The notes under the pieces were generated by a model. It had not been told where the DNA came from. It worked only from the letters and a program-made list of their open reading frames with translations, and did no database searches. A stretch of 64,000 nucleotides of DNA from Bacillus sp. AFS006103 (GTDB taxonomy: Bacteria > Bacillota > Bacilli > Bacillales > Cytobacillaceae), in the NCBI GenBank assembly GCA_002559145.1, contig NTXX01000011.1:232656-296655 (forward strand), written 5' to 3'. The position numbers were made by a program, and so were the translations under genes. The stretch's first letter is position 1. Every line of letters starts with the position of its first letter. This document shows, one piece after another, positions 1 to 8,763 of this stretch.

Positions 1-204
1 CTCAGTTGGAGCGCTCCAGGCCATACGCCGCTGAACGGGCGCTTGCGCCTTTTGTTCTTTACTCTACAGTTATTTTCCCCTGCATTTTAAATCTTATTAC
101 ACTCCTTTTTTAAAGTACGGGCATGGAAGGCACACACCTATAAATCCCGCATAAAATGAACTATGACTAAACTTTTATCCAGTACTCATCAAAATAAATA
201 TCAC

Positions 205-229
205 ACTAGTCTAATATCTTGCATACGAT
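205..229 (+). promoter_or_regulatory. Candidate sigma-K promoter of cotE
   Basis: GCATACGATG at 221-230 resembles the sigma-K -10 element (gCATAnnnTa), with an AC at 205-206 about 15 bp upstream as the short -35. cotE of B. subtilis is known to have sporulation promoters, which supports the reading. The assignment here rests on this weak pattern only. The rest of 1-262 holds a short GC-rich hairpin followed by TTTT (about 38-57), probably the terminator of a gene to the left, and no gene I can support. Confidence 0.3.
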
Positions 230-262
230 GAAATGAAAATGAATGAGGAGGGTTCGCGCGAA

Positions 263-808
263 ATGGGAGAATATAGAGAGATAATTACGAAGGCCGTAGT
301 AGCGAAAGGACGTAAATTCACCCAGTCCAATCATACGATTAGCCCGGCGCACAGTCCAACAAGTATTCTTGGCTGTTGGATCATCAACCATAAATACAAT
401 GCGAAAAAGGTGGGCAAAACTGTAGAGATACACGGCTCTTATGACATTAATGTTTGGTACTCATTTAATGATAATACCAAAACAGAGGTTGTAACGGAAC
501 GTGTCCAATATACAGACGTCATTAAGTTAAAGTATCGTGACCATGACTGCCTCGATGACAATGAAATCTGTGCTCGAGTACTGCAACAGCCAAATTGTGT
601 TGAAGCGGTTATTTCCCCGAATGGCAATCGTATCATCGTCCATGTCGAAAGAGAATTCCTTGTAGAAGTGATTGGCGAAACAAAGGTTTGTGTTCGAGTC
701 AGTTCTGAAGGATGCAAGGACTGTGACGATGATTGGGAAATGGACGTAGACGACGAAGAATTCGAGGAGTTAAATCCGGATTTCTTAGTCGGTTCAGAAG
801 AAGAATAA
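263..808 (+). CDS. cotE: Outer spore coat morphogenetic protein CotE
   Basis: CotE directs assembly of the outer coat on the forespore surface. The 181-residue product opens with [18 protein letters not shown], followed by the conserved ISP..SP.SILG.WIINHKY and YDINVWY..N.KTEVV segments, and it ends in the family's acidic tail (roughly residues 150-181). Length equals that of the B. subtilis protein. The start at 263 is set by GAGGAGGG at 245-252; the in-frame ATGs at 233 and 239 lie before that site. One oddity is an extra Cys-containing stretch near residue 148 (GCKDCDDD) before the acidic tail. In B. subtilis cotE is followed by mutSL; here it is followed by a terminator and unrelated genes. 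Family call is secure. Confidence 0.95.
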   Translation: MGEYREIITKAVVAKGRKFTQSNHTISPAHSPTSILGCWIINHKYNAKKVGKTVEIHGSYDINVWYSFNDNTKTEVVTERVQYTDVIKLKYRDHDCLDDNEICARVLQQPNCVEAVISPNGNRIIVHVEREFLVEVIGETKVCVRVSSEGCKDCDDDWEMDVDDEEFEELNPDFLVGSEEE

Positions 809-813
809 AATGA

Positions 814-843
814 ACTAGGAGGTTTTTACTTCCTGGTTTTTTT
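814..843 (+). terminator. Terminator of cotE
   Basis: A 10-bp stem with two G-T wobbles (ACTAGGAGGT at 814-823 pairing with ACTTCCTGGT at 828-837) is followed by a run of T. It separates cotE from the convergent gene that follows. Confidence 0.8.
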
Positions 844-860
844 CTATTTCAATTTAAGAA

Positions 861-881
861 AGCCAGGAACTATGCCTGGCT
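861..881 (-). terminator. Hairpin overlapping the end of the GNAT gene
   Basis: The inverted repeat AGCCAGG / CCTGGCT spans the stop codon of the minus-strand acetyltransferase gene. The T-run after it on the minus strand is poor, so it is a weak or assisted terminator. Confidence 0.45.
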
Positions 882-1421
882 GTTAATCCAATCCGGTTTT
901 AATAATGATAATACATAGGTATCATGAAATTGCTCATTTTGATGAATATAGCCTCGAAGTAATCCTTCTTTTGTGAAGCCCAGCTTAAGTAGTAAATTTA
1001 TCGATGCCTCATTTTCAGGGTAAACGACAGCCCCAATCCGAAATAAACCCAATTGATTAAAACTAAAGCGCAGCACTTCTTTAATGGCCTCTTCACCAAA
1101 GCCTTTCCTCCAATAAGACGGATGAAGTTCATAGCCAATTTCAGCACGTTTATTTTGTAACTGTAAACCATTAAGACCAACAGTACCGATGATTCTTTGA
1201 TTTTCTTTAAGCTTGATGCCCCAGCGGATCCCACGTTTATCAAGAAGGTTCTTATGAAACATATCAATTAATCTTGAGGCTTCGACTGGTAAAGTGAAGC
1301 GATTTGTTCCATAAAAACGGGTTACTTCCTCTAAGGATAAAATTTCGTAAAGGTACTCAACATGCTGGTGGGTTATTTCAATTAATTTAAGTCTTTTCGT
1401 TTCTAAAATGGGAAAAGTCAT
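870..1421 (-). CDS. GNAT family N-acetyltransferase (RimJ/RimL type)
   Basis: The 183-residue protein has the RimJ/RimL pattern: an N-terminal L.TKRL.L.EI strand, a central strand GTVGL followed by AEIGYELHPSYWRKGFGEEAI (residues about 90-112, containing the acetyl-CoA pyrophosphate loop RKGFGEEA), and ENEASINLLLKLGFTKEG.LR near residues 138-156. These enzymes move an acetyl group from acetyl-CoA to an amine, often the N-terminus of a ribosomal protein or a small molecule. The substrate is unknown. The ATG at 1421 is preceded by an AGAGAGGA site. It is convergent with cotE and shows no operon partner. Confidence 0.85.
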   Translation of the reverse strand: MTFPILETKRLKLIEITHQHVEYLYEILSLEEVTRFYGTNRFTLPVEASRLIDMFHKNLLDKRGIRWGIKLKENQRIIGTVGLNGLQLQNKRAEIGYELHPSYWRKGFGEEAIKEVLRFSFNQLGLFRIGAVVYPENEASINLLLKLGFTKEGLLRGYIHQNEQFHDTYVLSLLKPDWINSQA

Positions 1422-1670
1422 GGTATATCCTCTCTTTAAAACCCTAAAAACTTTTTACTTTCTAAGAATCAGTTTGGGGATTTCCAAATGAATGCTAAAT
1501 GTTTTATGTAAGTAATAGTGTATAATGGCTTATAAGAAAATTCCATTAAATTTTGAATAAATTTTGGTTTAACATTTTCTCATAGTTAATGGTAAGATAT
1601 GTTGATAAATCATTTTTTTAATACGTATTCCTGTAAAAATGGGCTGTTAATAGATTAGAAGGTGAAACGA

Positions 1671-2336
1671 ATGCAAAAAGCTGAGTATCGAAATTTAATA
1701 GAAACAGAATTATTACCGAAAATAAAATTAACCACACCCAGTCCGTTTGATCCAATTATCGTAAACAATCAGTCAACTAAATGGAAAACCATTGGCAGTG
1801 GCAATTATGCAGGGGTATTTTCCCTTGATTCTCACCCGGAGTGGGTTGTGAAAGTTTATGGACGAAATCCTGAGGAACTTAAGAAGGAAATTGATGTTTA
1901 TAAAAAATTAGGAAATCATGAAAGTTATTCATCCCTATATGATTATGGTGACAACTATTTAATCTTGAAAAAGCTTAACGGAGTTACTTTATTCGATGCA
2001 GTGGTGAAAGGAATTAAGATCCCTGAAGCTGTCATTAAGGATATTGATTCAGGTTTGGATTACGCGAAGTCGGTTGGATTAAATCCCTTTGATGTTCACG
2101 GCAAAAATGTCGTCATGTATGAGGGGAGAGGTTATATTGTTGATATTTCCGACTTTTATAAGCAAGGTTACTGCAGAAAATGGAAGGATTTAAAAAAGGC
2201 TTATTACAAGATTTATTTACCTTATTTATATAAATATCATCCACCTATCCCATTTTTTATCGTCGATGCGGTACGAAAAGGATATCGGATGTATCGTCGG
2301 TGGAAAAAGAAAGCAACAAAGAAAAATAACAGTTAA
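1671..2336 (+). CDS. Small Ser/Thr protein-kinase-like protein (YrzF/RIO-like)
   Basis: A 221-residue single-domain kinase fold. Visible motifs are a glycine loop GSGNYAG (42-48), the VVKVY strand with Lys61, a hinge region near 97-104, the catalytic-loop equivalent DVHGKN (141-146) and the metal-binding VDIS with Asp158 in place of DFG. This resembles the compact kinases of Bacillus annotated as YrzF-like, and differs from classical Hanks kinases in lacking the HRD motif. The C-terminus is strongly basic (RRWKKKATKK). The ATG at 1671 is preferred over a GTG at 1662 because AAGGTG lies at 1659-1664. A stand-alone gene; substrate unknown, and kinase activity is inferred. Confidence 0.75.
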   Translation: MQKAEYRNLIETELLPKIKLTTPSPFDPIIVNNQSTKWKTIGSGNYAGVFSLDSHPEWVVKVYGRNPEELKKEIDVYKKLGNHESYSSLYDYGDNYLILKKLNGVTLFDAVVKGIKIPEAVIKDIDSGLDYAKSVGLNPFDVHGKNVVMYEGRGYIVDISDFYKQGYCRKWKDLKKAYYKIYLPYLYKYHPPIPFFIVDAVRKGYRMYRRWKKKATKKNNS

Positions 2337-2486
2337 TCTATTTTAGTGGAAAATATCGATATTAAGTTTAGGCGTAAATAATGAGATAAGCAGTTTAGTT
2401 AGTTTTTAACTATTATTTGAAAGAATTTTAAATATTTGAATTGATAAACAAAGAATTACAGTAAAATTTTACTTGATTACAATCTT

Positions 2487-2520
2487 TAAAAAATGTCCTG
2501 GAGAATTCAGGGCATTTTTT
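2487..2520 (+). terminator. Terminator downstream of the kinase gene
   Basis: AATGTCCTG / CAGGGCATT form a stem around a 7-nt loop, flanked by A-run and T-run, so it can act in either direction. It lies 150 bp after the kinase stop, in the 461-bp gap 2337-2797. The right half of that gap is the promoter of the MFS gene; the left part is AT-rich with nothing else recognised. Confidence 0.75.
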
Positions 2521-2576
2521 AATGTTTTCGCAGAATACCGATTTTTATTTTAAAAATAAAAAATATTTAGAATATA

Positions 2577-2632
2577 TTGACAAGTATTTAATGGGTATGT
2601 AGAATTACAGTTAGTAAAAGAAAGCGCTATCT
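2577..2632 (+). promoter_or_regulatory. SigA promoter with cre-like site, MFS transporter gene
   Basis: TTGACA at 2577-2582 and TAGAAT at 2600-2605 with a 17-bp spacer form a near-consensus sigma-A promoter. About 13 bp downstream, AAGAAAGCGCTATCT (near 2618-2632) matches the CcpA cre consensus WTGNAANCGNWNNCW with one mismatch, a position suited to roadblock repression. The element is duplicated upstream of the hydrolase gene at 4109-4163. Confidence 0.75.
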
Positions 2633-2797
2633 TTACCGTTTTATGCAATTATTAAAGCTATAATTGTAATATTGAAATTTTAGTACAGTTGTTTTGGATG
2701 GCCAACAATGCAATCTGTACGAAATATTTGTTTTACTTCGAAAACGGATTCATTATCTTTTTCAAAACATTTATGAAATGATAAGGGAGGTTTATCA

Positions 2798-3997
2798 ATG
2801 GCAGTAAAGACCATCAGCAGAAATTTTCTTAAGTTTTTGGTTGTTATTCTCGCTTTTCAAGATGTAGCTGCAGGGGTAGCGGGATCAATAATGGCTGACA
2901 TCATTAAGGCATTTCCACAATATGACCCCACGATTGTTATGTTAGTTGCTACTTTTCCAGGATTAATACAAATTGTTCCTGCGCTCTTTTATGGTAAACT
3001 TTCCAAAATGTTCAAGAAGAGAACACTCTTGTTTGTCGGCTTAAGCCTTTTCATCATCGGTGGAGTCCTTCCAACCTTTGTAGATAACCTATGGGTGATT
3101 ATTGCAATGAGGGGGATTTTAGGTTTAGGGGTCGGAATCACCATGCCGTTGTCAGTAGATGTAATTACAGATTTCTTTGAAGGCAGAGAAAGAGATTTCT
3201 TAATTGGATTTGGTACCTCAACAATTGCATGTATTGGAGCGATTTTCTTCCAATTAGTTGGAGGGATCTTAGCGGATGCTTATGGTTGGCACTATGGTTT
3301 CCTAACTTACCTGTTCCCAATTTGGATTCTTGCGATTACAATTCTTTACCTACCCGAGCCTGAGAAGAAACAGGTAGCTAAAGTCGATAGTAATCAGGCA
3401 GCAGTAAAGATAAAAAAGCCAAAAGCAATCTATTGGGTAAGTCTTGGACAGGTGCTTTATTCAGGCCTAATTTTTGGCTATGTAGTAAATATTTCAGTTG
3501 TCATCCAAGCGGATAAATTAGGCAATGCCACAGAAGCTGGCTTGGCTATATCCGTTTTTACCTTTGGTACATTAATAGCTGGTTTCCTTTTTGGGAAGAT
3601 AAAACACAAATTTCCAACCATGTATTTACCGCTTGCTGTTTTATTGACCGGTGTTGGAATGGCCATCTGTTATTACTCTCCAACCTTAACCATGATCTTA
3701 ATTGGAAGTGTTTTCGGTGGATTTGCAATGGGAATTGGCCTTCCAGGAGTGTTTACGAGAGTTTCTGAGTTAACTCCAGTCGGTGCTCCTTCAAGTGTAG
3801 GTTTAGTTGTTGCGGGGCAAGGTATTGGAGGGATATTAGGCCCATTTGGATTTCAAGTGATTCAAAATATATTTAACCAAGATATTGGCAGATTCCCATT
3901 AGCCGTTAGTGCGATTGGATTAGTTCTGTTAGCACTCATTTGGGCAATATCGGTAATGAAACCGAAAAGGGATATAGAGGCTACAGTAAGTCAATAA
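2798..3997 (+). CDS. MFS transporter
   Basis: A 399-residue integral membrane protein, hydrophobic throughout and consistent with the 12-segment layout of the major facilitator superfamily. A motif-A-like loop GKLSKMFKKRTLL lies near residues 66-78, and a second GKIKHKF loop starts the C-terminal half. A short charged central linker (about residues 186-208) separates the halves. Its position at the head of the catabolic cluster, with a promoter nearly identical to that of the next gene, suggests uptake of the aromatic substrate; export is also possible. The start has AAGGGAGG ten bases upstream. A terminator follows, so it is monocistronic. Confidence 0.85.
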   Translation: MAVKTISRNFLKFLVVILAFQDVAAGVAGSIMADIIKAFPQYDPTIVMLVATFPGLIQIVPALFYGKLSKMFKKRTLLFVGLSLFIIGGVLPTFVDNLWVIIAMRGILGLGVGITMPLSVDVITDFFEGRERDFLIGFGTSTIACIGAIFFQLVGGILADAYGWHYGFLTYLFPIWILAITILYLPEPEKKQVAKVDSNQAAVKIKKPKAIYWVSLGQVLYSGLIFGYVVNISVVIQADKLGNATEAGLAISVFTFGTLIAGFLFGKIKHKFPTMYLPLAVLLTGVGMAICYYSPTLTMILIGSVFGGFAMGIGLPGVFTRVSELTPVGAPSSVGLVVAGQGIGGILGPFGFQVIQNIFNQDIGRFPLAVSAIGLVLLALIWAISVMKPKRDIEATVSQ

Positions 3998-4002
3998 CAA
4001 TC

Positions 4003-4048
4003 AAAAAGCTAAAATGTTGAATGCAGCATTCATCATTTTAGCTTTTTT
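4003..4048 (+). terminator. Terminator of the MFS gene
   Basis: A long stem AAAAAGCTAAAATG / CATTTTAGCTTTTTT closes a 17-nt loop that itself contains a short inverted repeat. It ends in a T-run. Confidence 0.9.
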
Positions 4049-4108
4049 CTATGAAAAGAATTACTTTTTGAGAGGGTAGGGGTTTCGAAATAAAAATATT
4101 CAGAATTT

Positions 4109-4163
4109 ATTGACAAGATTAAATGAACCAAGGTAAAATTATAGTTAGTTAAAGAAAGCGCTT
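4109..4163 (+). promoter_or_regulatory. Duplicate of the 2577 promoter, hydrolase gene
   Basis: TTGACA (4109-4114) and TAAAAT (about 4133-4138, 18-bp spacer) are followed by AGTTAGTTAAAGAAAGCGCT, matching the same block upstream of the MFS gene base for base over most positions. The cre-like core GAAAGCGCT is kept but its right half is degenerate (two mismatches to consensus). The shared stretch runs over about 130 bp, including a distal GAAATTTTAG. Confidence 0.7.
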
Positions 4164-4268
4164 TTATTAGCATTTTATTCACTATATTCATAATAACAAC
4201 AAGAACTGAAATTTTAGATGCAAGAGAATTAATGAAAAAATTTTTTTATAAAGCGAGGGTAAATGAAT

Positions 4269-5114
4269 ATGACGGTAGTTGAAACAAAGAAGGTTCAAAC
4301 AGGGAATTATCAAACTTTTATCCATGAAGGTGGTGACAACTCCTCTGAAACGATTATCTTTCTTCATGGGAGCGGACCAGGGGTAAGTGCTAAATCAAAC
4401 TGGCAGCATATATTACCACATTTTAACGAGAAATTTCACGTAGTAGCACTTGATATTTTCGGTTTTGGCGATACCGATCATCCAGAGACCTATCCGAACA
4501 ATGGTGTGGAATGGATGAACGAGAGAATCAAGCAAGTTTTAACATTGATGGATAATTTGGGGGTTGGAAAAGCCCATTTAGTGGGAAATTCTCTCGGTGG
4601 AGTCATTGCCCTTCACCTGCTCATGTATGCACCGGATCGGTTTGATAAAGTAGTATTAATGGGTGCGGGCGGCGGATTAACAGAACCAACGCCAGAACTT
4701 GCAAAACTAGCAAACTTCCATAAGGACCCAAATCCAGTCGCTTTCAAAAATTTATTAAGCTGGTTCTTATTTGACAAAAGCATCCTTGAAGATGAATTGG
4801 AGAACATTGTGTCTGAGCGATTAGAGCTATTTTTAAAGCCTGAAGTTCGCCGATCATATGAGGAGAATTTCTCGAAATCACATTTGTCGGATATGCTGAT
4901 CCCTCCTTCAGCACTAACACAGATGAACCATTCTGTGTTACTAATTCACGGACACGGGGACCGTTTTGTACCACTCCAAAGCAGCCTATACGTAATGGAC
5001 TATTTGCCCAATGCACAGCTGCATATCTTTAAACGCTGTGGACATTGGGCGCAAGTTGAACAAAAAGAAAGATTTATCAAATTAACATCGGATTTTTTCA
5101 ATGGTGACTTATAA
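4269..5114 (+). CDS. Alpha/beta hydrolase, meta-cleavage product hydrolase type
   Basis: The 281-residue protein belongs to the BphD/MhpC/HsaD group that cleaves the C-C bond of the dienone made by extradiol ring cleavage. Visible: oxyanion motif HGSGPG (33-38), nucleophile elbow GNSLGG with Ser108, acid Asp231 in HGHGD, and His259 in RCGHWAQVE, so the triad is complete. The start at 4269 gives 9 nt to the GAGGG at 4255-4259; an ATG at 4263 is too close. A paralogue of the same design lies at 12755. Two copies next to two dioxygenases suggest two substrates or two pathway branches; neither substrate is known. Confidence 0.85.
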   Translation: MTVVETKKVQTGNYQTFIHEGGDNSSETIIFLHGSGPGVSAKSNWQHILPHFNEKFHVVALDIFGFGDTDHPETYPNNGVEWMNERIKQVLTLMDNLGVGKAHLVGNSLGGVIALHLLMYAPDRFDKVVLMGAGGGLTEPTPELAKLANFHKDPNPVAFKNLLSWFLFDKSILEDELENIVSERLELFLKPEVRRSYEENFSKSHLSDMLIPPSALTQMNHSVLLIHGHGDRFVPLQSSLYVMDYLPNAQLHIFKRCGHWAQVEQKERFIKLTSDFFNGDL

Positions 5115-5210
5115 ACAAAATCTAGTATTTCTTAAGTGGATAATAGACACTCGCTAGCAAAATACCATATTATAGGGGTATCTAATCCTAGAAAATAGCA
5201 GGTGTATACT

Positions 5211-5864
5211 ATGAAAATTGATAAGGCTTATCGCTATATAAAAAGATTAATCATTGAAGGAATCTGGGAACCTGAAACCTCGATCAATGTTAATGAGATT
5301 ACCGAAAAACTAAATATGAGCCGGACACCCGTCCACAAAGCATTATCTAAACTTGAGCAAGAAGGATTTCTTACAATTATTCCTCAGGTTGGTGTCTTTG
5401 TAAAAAGGCCAGACCCAGAAGAGGTTATAGAACGATTATTGGTTTGTGCCAATTTAGATGCATTAATGACTGAGCAGGCTGCATTAAACCTAAACGAAGC
5501 AGAATTTTGTTATTTAGAAGAAATCTTAATAAAAATGGATAATCCTAGGCTGTCAGCTGATGAATACGCTAGCTTAAATATTGATTTTCATCGCTCCATA
5601 TATGAAGCCTCAAAACTAGCTTATACCTTTAATCTTGCGAAGACGCTTTGGGACTACCTGAATTTTGTAGGCAACCCGGAAGAATTATTCACCGATGAAC
5701 GACGGAAACAGTCGCAAACGGAACATTGGATCATTTTTTATTGTCTGCGAGAAAAGGATAGTAAAATGGCCAAAAGATTGATGGAGAAACATATGCGTCG
5801 AGTTGCCAAGTTAGTAGGGGAAAAATATCAGGACATTGATTTAAACCAACGTGTGTTTAACTAA
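5211..5864 (+). CDS. GntR family transcriptional regulator (FadR/FCD type)
   Basis: The N-terminal winged helix (residues about 5-75) contains the GntR pattern ITEKLNMSRTPVHKAL.KLEQEGFL, followed by the beta-wing GVFVKRPD. The all-helical C-terminal part has FCD features, including NIDFHRSIYEAS with the metal/ligand His region and a final HMRRV helix. FadR-type regulators bind small carboxylic or CoA-linked effectors. The ATG at 5211 is preceded by AGCAGGTG; a GTG at 5202 lies inside that site. Its place between the first hydrolase and the first monooxygenase suggests it controls the surrounding catabolic genes, by inference. Confidence 0.88.
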   Translation: MKIDKAYRYIKRLIIEGIWEPETSINVNEITEKLNMSRTPVHKALSKLEQEGFLTIIPQVGVFVKRPDPEEVIERLLVCANLDALMTEQAALNLNEAEFCYLEEILIKMDNPRLSADEYASLNIDFHRSIYEASKLAYTFNLAKTLWDYLNFVGNPEELFTDERRKQSQTEHWIIFYCLREKDSKMAKRLMEKHMRRVAKLVGEKYQDIDLNQRVFN

Positions 5865-5921
5865 TAATACCACGGGCTTTTTGAAAAAAGGAATAACCAC
5901 TATTTAGCAGGGGGTAATCGA

Positions 5922-7115
5922 ATGGAACAAAGCGTGTTGGACACAAAAAAAGAATTGGTGGAAAAGGCCAGTTCTCTTATTCCAAAATTACGTCAATATG
6001 GGGAAGAAATAGAAAAGACTAATTCATTACCTAAAGAGATTATTGATGACTTGCAAAATGAAGGTACGTTAAAAGTATTACGTCCACATCTGTTTGGTGG
6101 TTATCAAACAGATATGCGGACGTATACAGAGGTTGTCACCGAAATTTCTCGTGGAAACGGGTCGGCAGGCTGGTTCGTCGCACTTAGCAATATTAGGGAT
6201 TATATGATTTCTTATACGTTTGGAGAGAAAGCTTTAAGCGAAATTTACAAACAAGGGGAAGATGTTGTCCTAGCTGGGAACTTTAAACCAATCAAATGTG
6301 ACATCAAAAAGGTAGATGGCGGCTATTATATCGAGGAAGCACAATGGCCATTTGTTTCAGGAAGTCCACATGCGGATTGGTGTTACTTTGGTTTTCCTAT
6401 TTTCGATGAAAACGGTGGCGTAGAAATGGCTATTATGGTTATTCCCCGGAACGAATTGGAGGTCCTTGACGACTGGTATGTAATGGGCCTAAAGGGATCG
6501 GGCAGTAATAGCTGTCATATTAAAAATGTATTTGTGCCAGATCACCGTGTTTCATTAGATCGTCTCGCAAGTAAAGGCGAGTACCTCATTGAGCCGCTAA
6601 AAGAAGTGGCCTTATACAGGTCTTCATTTGTGCCTTCACTAACCCTATCGATTGTAGCACCTGCGTTGGGACTCGCAAAAGCAGCAATGGATTTATTTAT
6701 GGAAAGGCTTCCAAAGGCAGGAATAGGAAATACCTTCTATAACAAACAAGCGGAAGCACCGATCACACATCATCAGGTTGCCCAGGCGCAGTTGAAAATT
6801 GATTCAGCTGAGATGCATCTTTATCGAGCAGTAGACAAAATTGATTCTTATGCTGAGCGTGGACAGGTAATGGATAAAAATGAAATCGTCAAAGTAAAAG
6901 CAGACTTTGGTTATGTAAATCAATTATGCAAAGAAGCGATTGATCTATTAGTAGCTGGGGTGGGCTCGATGTTCACGTATGAGACAAACCCGATTCAAAG
7001 AGTCTATCGTGATTTTCTAACTATGCATTTACATGGCTTTATTACTCCATCAAGTTTAATTGAAACCTATGGTAGAGTCTTGTGCGGACAAGAACCAAAT
7101 ACTTATTTTGTTTAA
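5922..7115 (+). CDS. Acyl-CoA-dehydrogenase-like flavin monooxygenase (HsaA/HpaB-type)
   Basis: A 397-residue protein of the acyl-CoA dehydrogenase fold. It begins with the N-terminal helical domain, has the SRGNGSAGWFVAL segment near residue 75, the WPFVSGSPHADW flavin-site strand near 145-156, and GLKGSGSNSCHIKNVFVP near 188-205. The catalytic-base Glu pattern of true dehydrogenases is not obvious, and a flavin reductase gene follows in the same cluster. That combination fits the two-component aromatic ortho-hydroxylases (HsaA, C2-HpaH). It would convert a phenol to a catechol for the dioxygenase encoded next. A paralogue lies at 16201. Substrate unknown. Confidence 0.78.
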   Translation: MEQSVLDTKKELVEKASSLIPKLRQYGEEIEKTNSLPKEIIDDLQNEGTLKVLRPHLFGGYQTDMRTYTEVVTEISRGNGSAGWFVALSNIRDYMISYTFGEKALSEIYKQGEDVVLAGNFKPIKCDIKKVDGGYYIEEAQWPFVSGSPHADWCYFGFPIFDENGGVEMAIMVIPRNELEVLDDWYVMGLKGSGSNSCHIKNVFVPDHRVSLDRLASKGEYLIEPLKEVALYRSSFVPSLTLSIVAPALGLAKAAMDLFMERLPKAGIGNTFYNKQAEAPITHHQVAQAQLKIDSAEMHLYRAVDKIDSYAERGQVMDKNEIVKVKADFGYVNQLCKEAIDLLVAGVGSMFTYETNPIQRVYRDFLTMHLHGFITPSSLIETYGRVLCGQEPNTYFV

Positions 7116-7218
7116 AAACTTTTCTACAAATCTATTCAAAACTGCAACCTGAATTATCTGACTAGTACCTTAATTATTTTTATTATTAATATTTCGAAAA
7201 AATTAGGAGGAACATAGG

Positions 7219-8172
7219 ATGAGTTTACCGGAAATCGCAAAATTAGGGCATGTGGCATTAGTATCAACAGATCTTGATAAATCACTTTGGTTCTTCAAGG
7301 AGTTAATTGGTCTTGAAGAAACAGAAGTAGTGAACGGTACCCATTACTTACGTGCCTGGGGTGATTTTGAACATCATACGCTTTCAATTACTTCAGGAGA
7401 AAAGTCATATGTAGACCACATTGCCTGGCGGACAAAACGACCGGAAGATGTTGAAGGATTTGCCCAACTTCTAAAGGAAGCAGGGACAGAAGTAAATTGG
7501 GTTGAAGCTGGTGTAGAAGCGGGCCAAGGAAGAGCGATACGCTTTCAATTACCAAGTGAACATCGCTTTGAAATTTATTATGACATGGAAAAAACATTAG
7601 CAGAGCCATCCAAACGGTCCGTATTAAAGAATCAGACGTATAAATCATGGGCACGCGGTGTTTCTCCTCGAAGAATTGACCATGTCAATATCCTTACGTC
7701 ATTGAAGGCAAATGTCATTTCTGATTATTTAATAGAAAAGCTAGGTTTTAAAATGAGGGAATGTGTTCAAGCTCCAGATGAATCTTTAATTGGTGCGTGG
7801 TTAAGTGTCACACCATTGGTTCATGATATCGCAGTAAGCCATGATCCATTTTCACCATCAACACATCAAATACACCATTTGTCATACTGGCTTGATAATG
7901 CCCAAGATCTTCTTCGTGCAGCTGATATTCTAGCTGAGAATGGGATCAAGTTTAAAGGTCCTGGTAAACATGGTATTTCCCAAGCTATGTACATTTACGT
8001 TGTCGACCCAGGCAGCGGAGTACGCTTAGAGTTGTTTACCAATGGTTATTTAATCTTTGAACCAGATTGGGAGCCTATCGTGTGGACTTTGGATGAAATG
8101 GATGTTGGTTTTACCTTCTGGGGTGACCAAACGGACACACTGCCAGAAAACAATCCGACGATCGAAGCATAA
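7219..8172 (+). CDS. Extradiol ring-cleavage dioxygenase (VOC family)
   Basis: A 317-residue two-module vicinal-oxygen-chelate protein. The C-terminal module carries the metal ligands expected for Fe(II): His155 (RRIDHVN), His219 or His220 (IHHLSYW) and Glu271 (RLELF). A conserved active-site His251 lies in GPGKHG. The N-terminal module (1-130) has lost metal ligands, as in most type I enzymes. The reaction is meta-cleavage of a catechol to a semialdehyde or dienone. It sits between the monooxygenase and flavin reductase genes. It is colinear with the product of 13621, and both end in PTIEA, so they are recent paralogues. Confidence 0.87.
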   Translation: MSLPEIAKLGHVALVSTDLDKSLWFFKELIGLEETEVVNGTHYLRAWGDFEHHTLSITSGEKSYVDHIAWRTKRPEDVEGFAQLLKEAGTEVNWVEAGVEAGQGRAIRFQLPSEHRFEIYYDMEKTLAEPSKRSVLKNQTYKSWARGVSPRRIDHVNILTSLKANVISDYLIEKLGFKMRECVQAPDESLIGAWLSVTPLVHDIAVSHDPFSPSTHQIHHLSYWLDNAQDLLRAADILAENGIKFKGPGKHGISQAMYIYVVDPGSGVRLELFTNGYLIFEPDWEPIVWTLDEMDVGFTFWGDQTDTLPENNPTIEA

Positions 8173-8232
8173 TAGTTTAATAGATAGTCAATTTTTATTA
8201 CAATTTAAGAAACATTGAAAGGGGTCGTTAGA

Positions 8233-8715
8233 ATGGATGATCGATTATTTAGAACCGCAATGGGGAAATTCGCAACGGGTGTAACGGTTATTGCAACAGA
8301 TGTAGAGGGTGATGTGCATGGAATGACTGCGAATGCTTTCATGTCTGTGTCACTCAGCCCAAAGCTAGTGGTAATCTCGATTGGAGAAAAGGCTAAAATC
8401 CTTGAGAAAATAAAACAAAGTCAAACATTTTCAGTTAATATCTTAGCTGCTGAACAACAGGAACTTTCAATGATTTTTGCTGGACAAATAAAAGAGCCGC
8501 GTGAAGTCATTTTTGATCGACTTGATGGTAAACCAGTATTAGCTGGTGCCGTTGCCCAAATTGCCTGTGAAGTATCTGCGGAGCACGTCGAAGGGGATCA
8601 TACCCTATTTATTGGCAAGGTAACTGATATTAAGCTACAAGATGCTGAGCCACTTCTTTTTTATAGCGGACGCTACCGTACGCTTTTAGATGAATCAACT
8701 ATTCCATCAAATTAA
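8233..8715 (+). CDS. Flavin reductase (HpaC/HsaB-type)
   Basis: A 160-residue split-barrel flavin reductase: MGKFATGVTVIAT at the N-terminus, GMTANAFMSVSLSPKLVVISI (residues about 31-51), SVNILAAEQQELS, and the C-terminal GDHTLFIGKV....EPLLFYSGRYRTL. It would reduce FMN or FAD with NAD(P)H and supply reduced flavin to the monooxygenases at 5922 and 16201; it is the only such gene in the cluster. The ATG at 8233 is chosen because AAAGGGG lies 8 nt upstream; a TTG at 8215 precedes that site. Confidence 0.9.
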   Translation: MDDRLFRTAMGKFATGVTVIATDVEGDVHGMTANAFMSVSLSPKLVVISIGEKAKILEKIKQSQTFSVNILAAEQQELSMIFAGQIKEPREVIFDRLDGKPVLAGAVAQIACEVSAEHVEGDHTLFIGKVTDIKLQDAEPLLFYSGRYRTLLDESTIPSN

Positions 8716-8763
8716 AAAGTCACAACTATGCCTTAATCAAATGAGCCAAAAGGAGAAATGGTA

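Noticed and set aside
2337..2797. Hidden small gene in the 461-bp gap
   Set aside because: Only very short frames without ribosome sites; the gap is explained by a terminator and a promoter.
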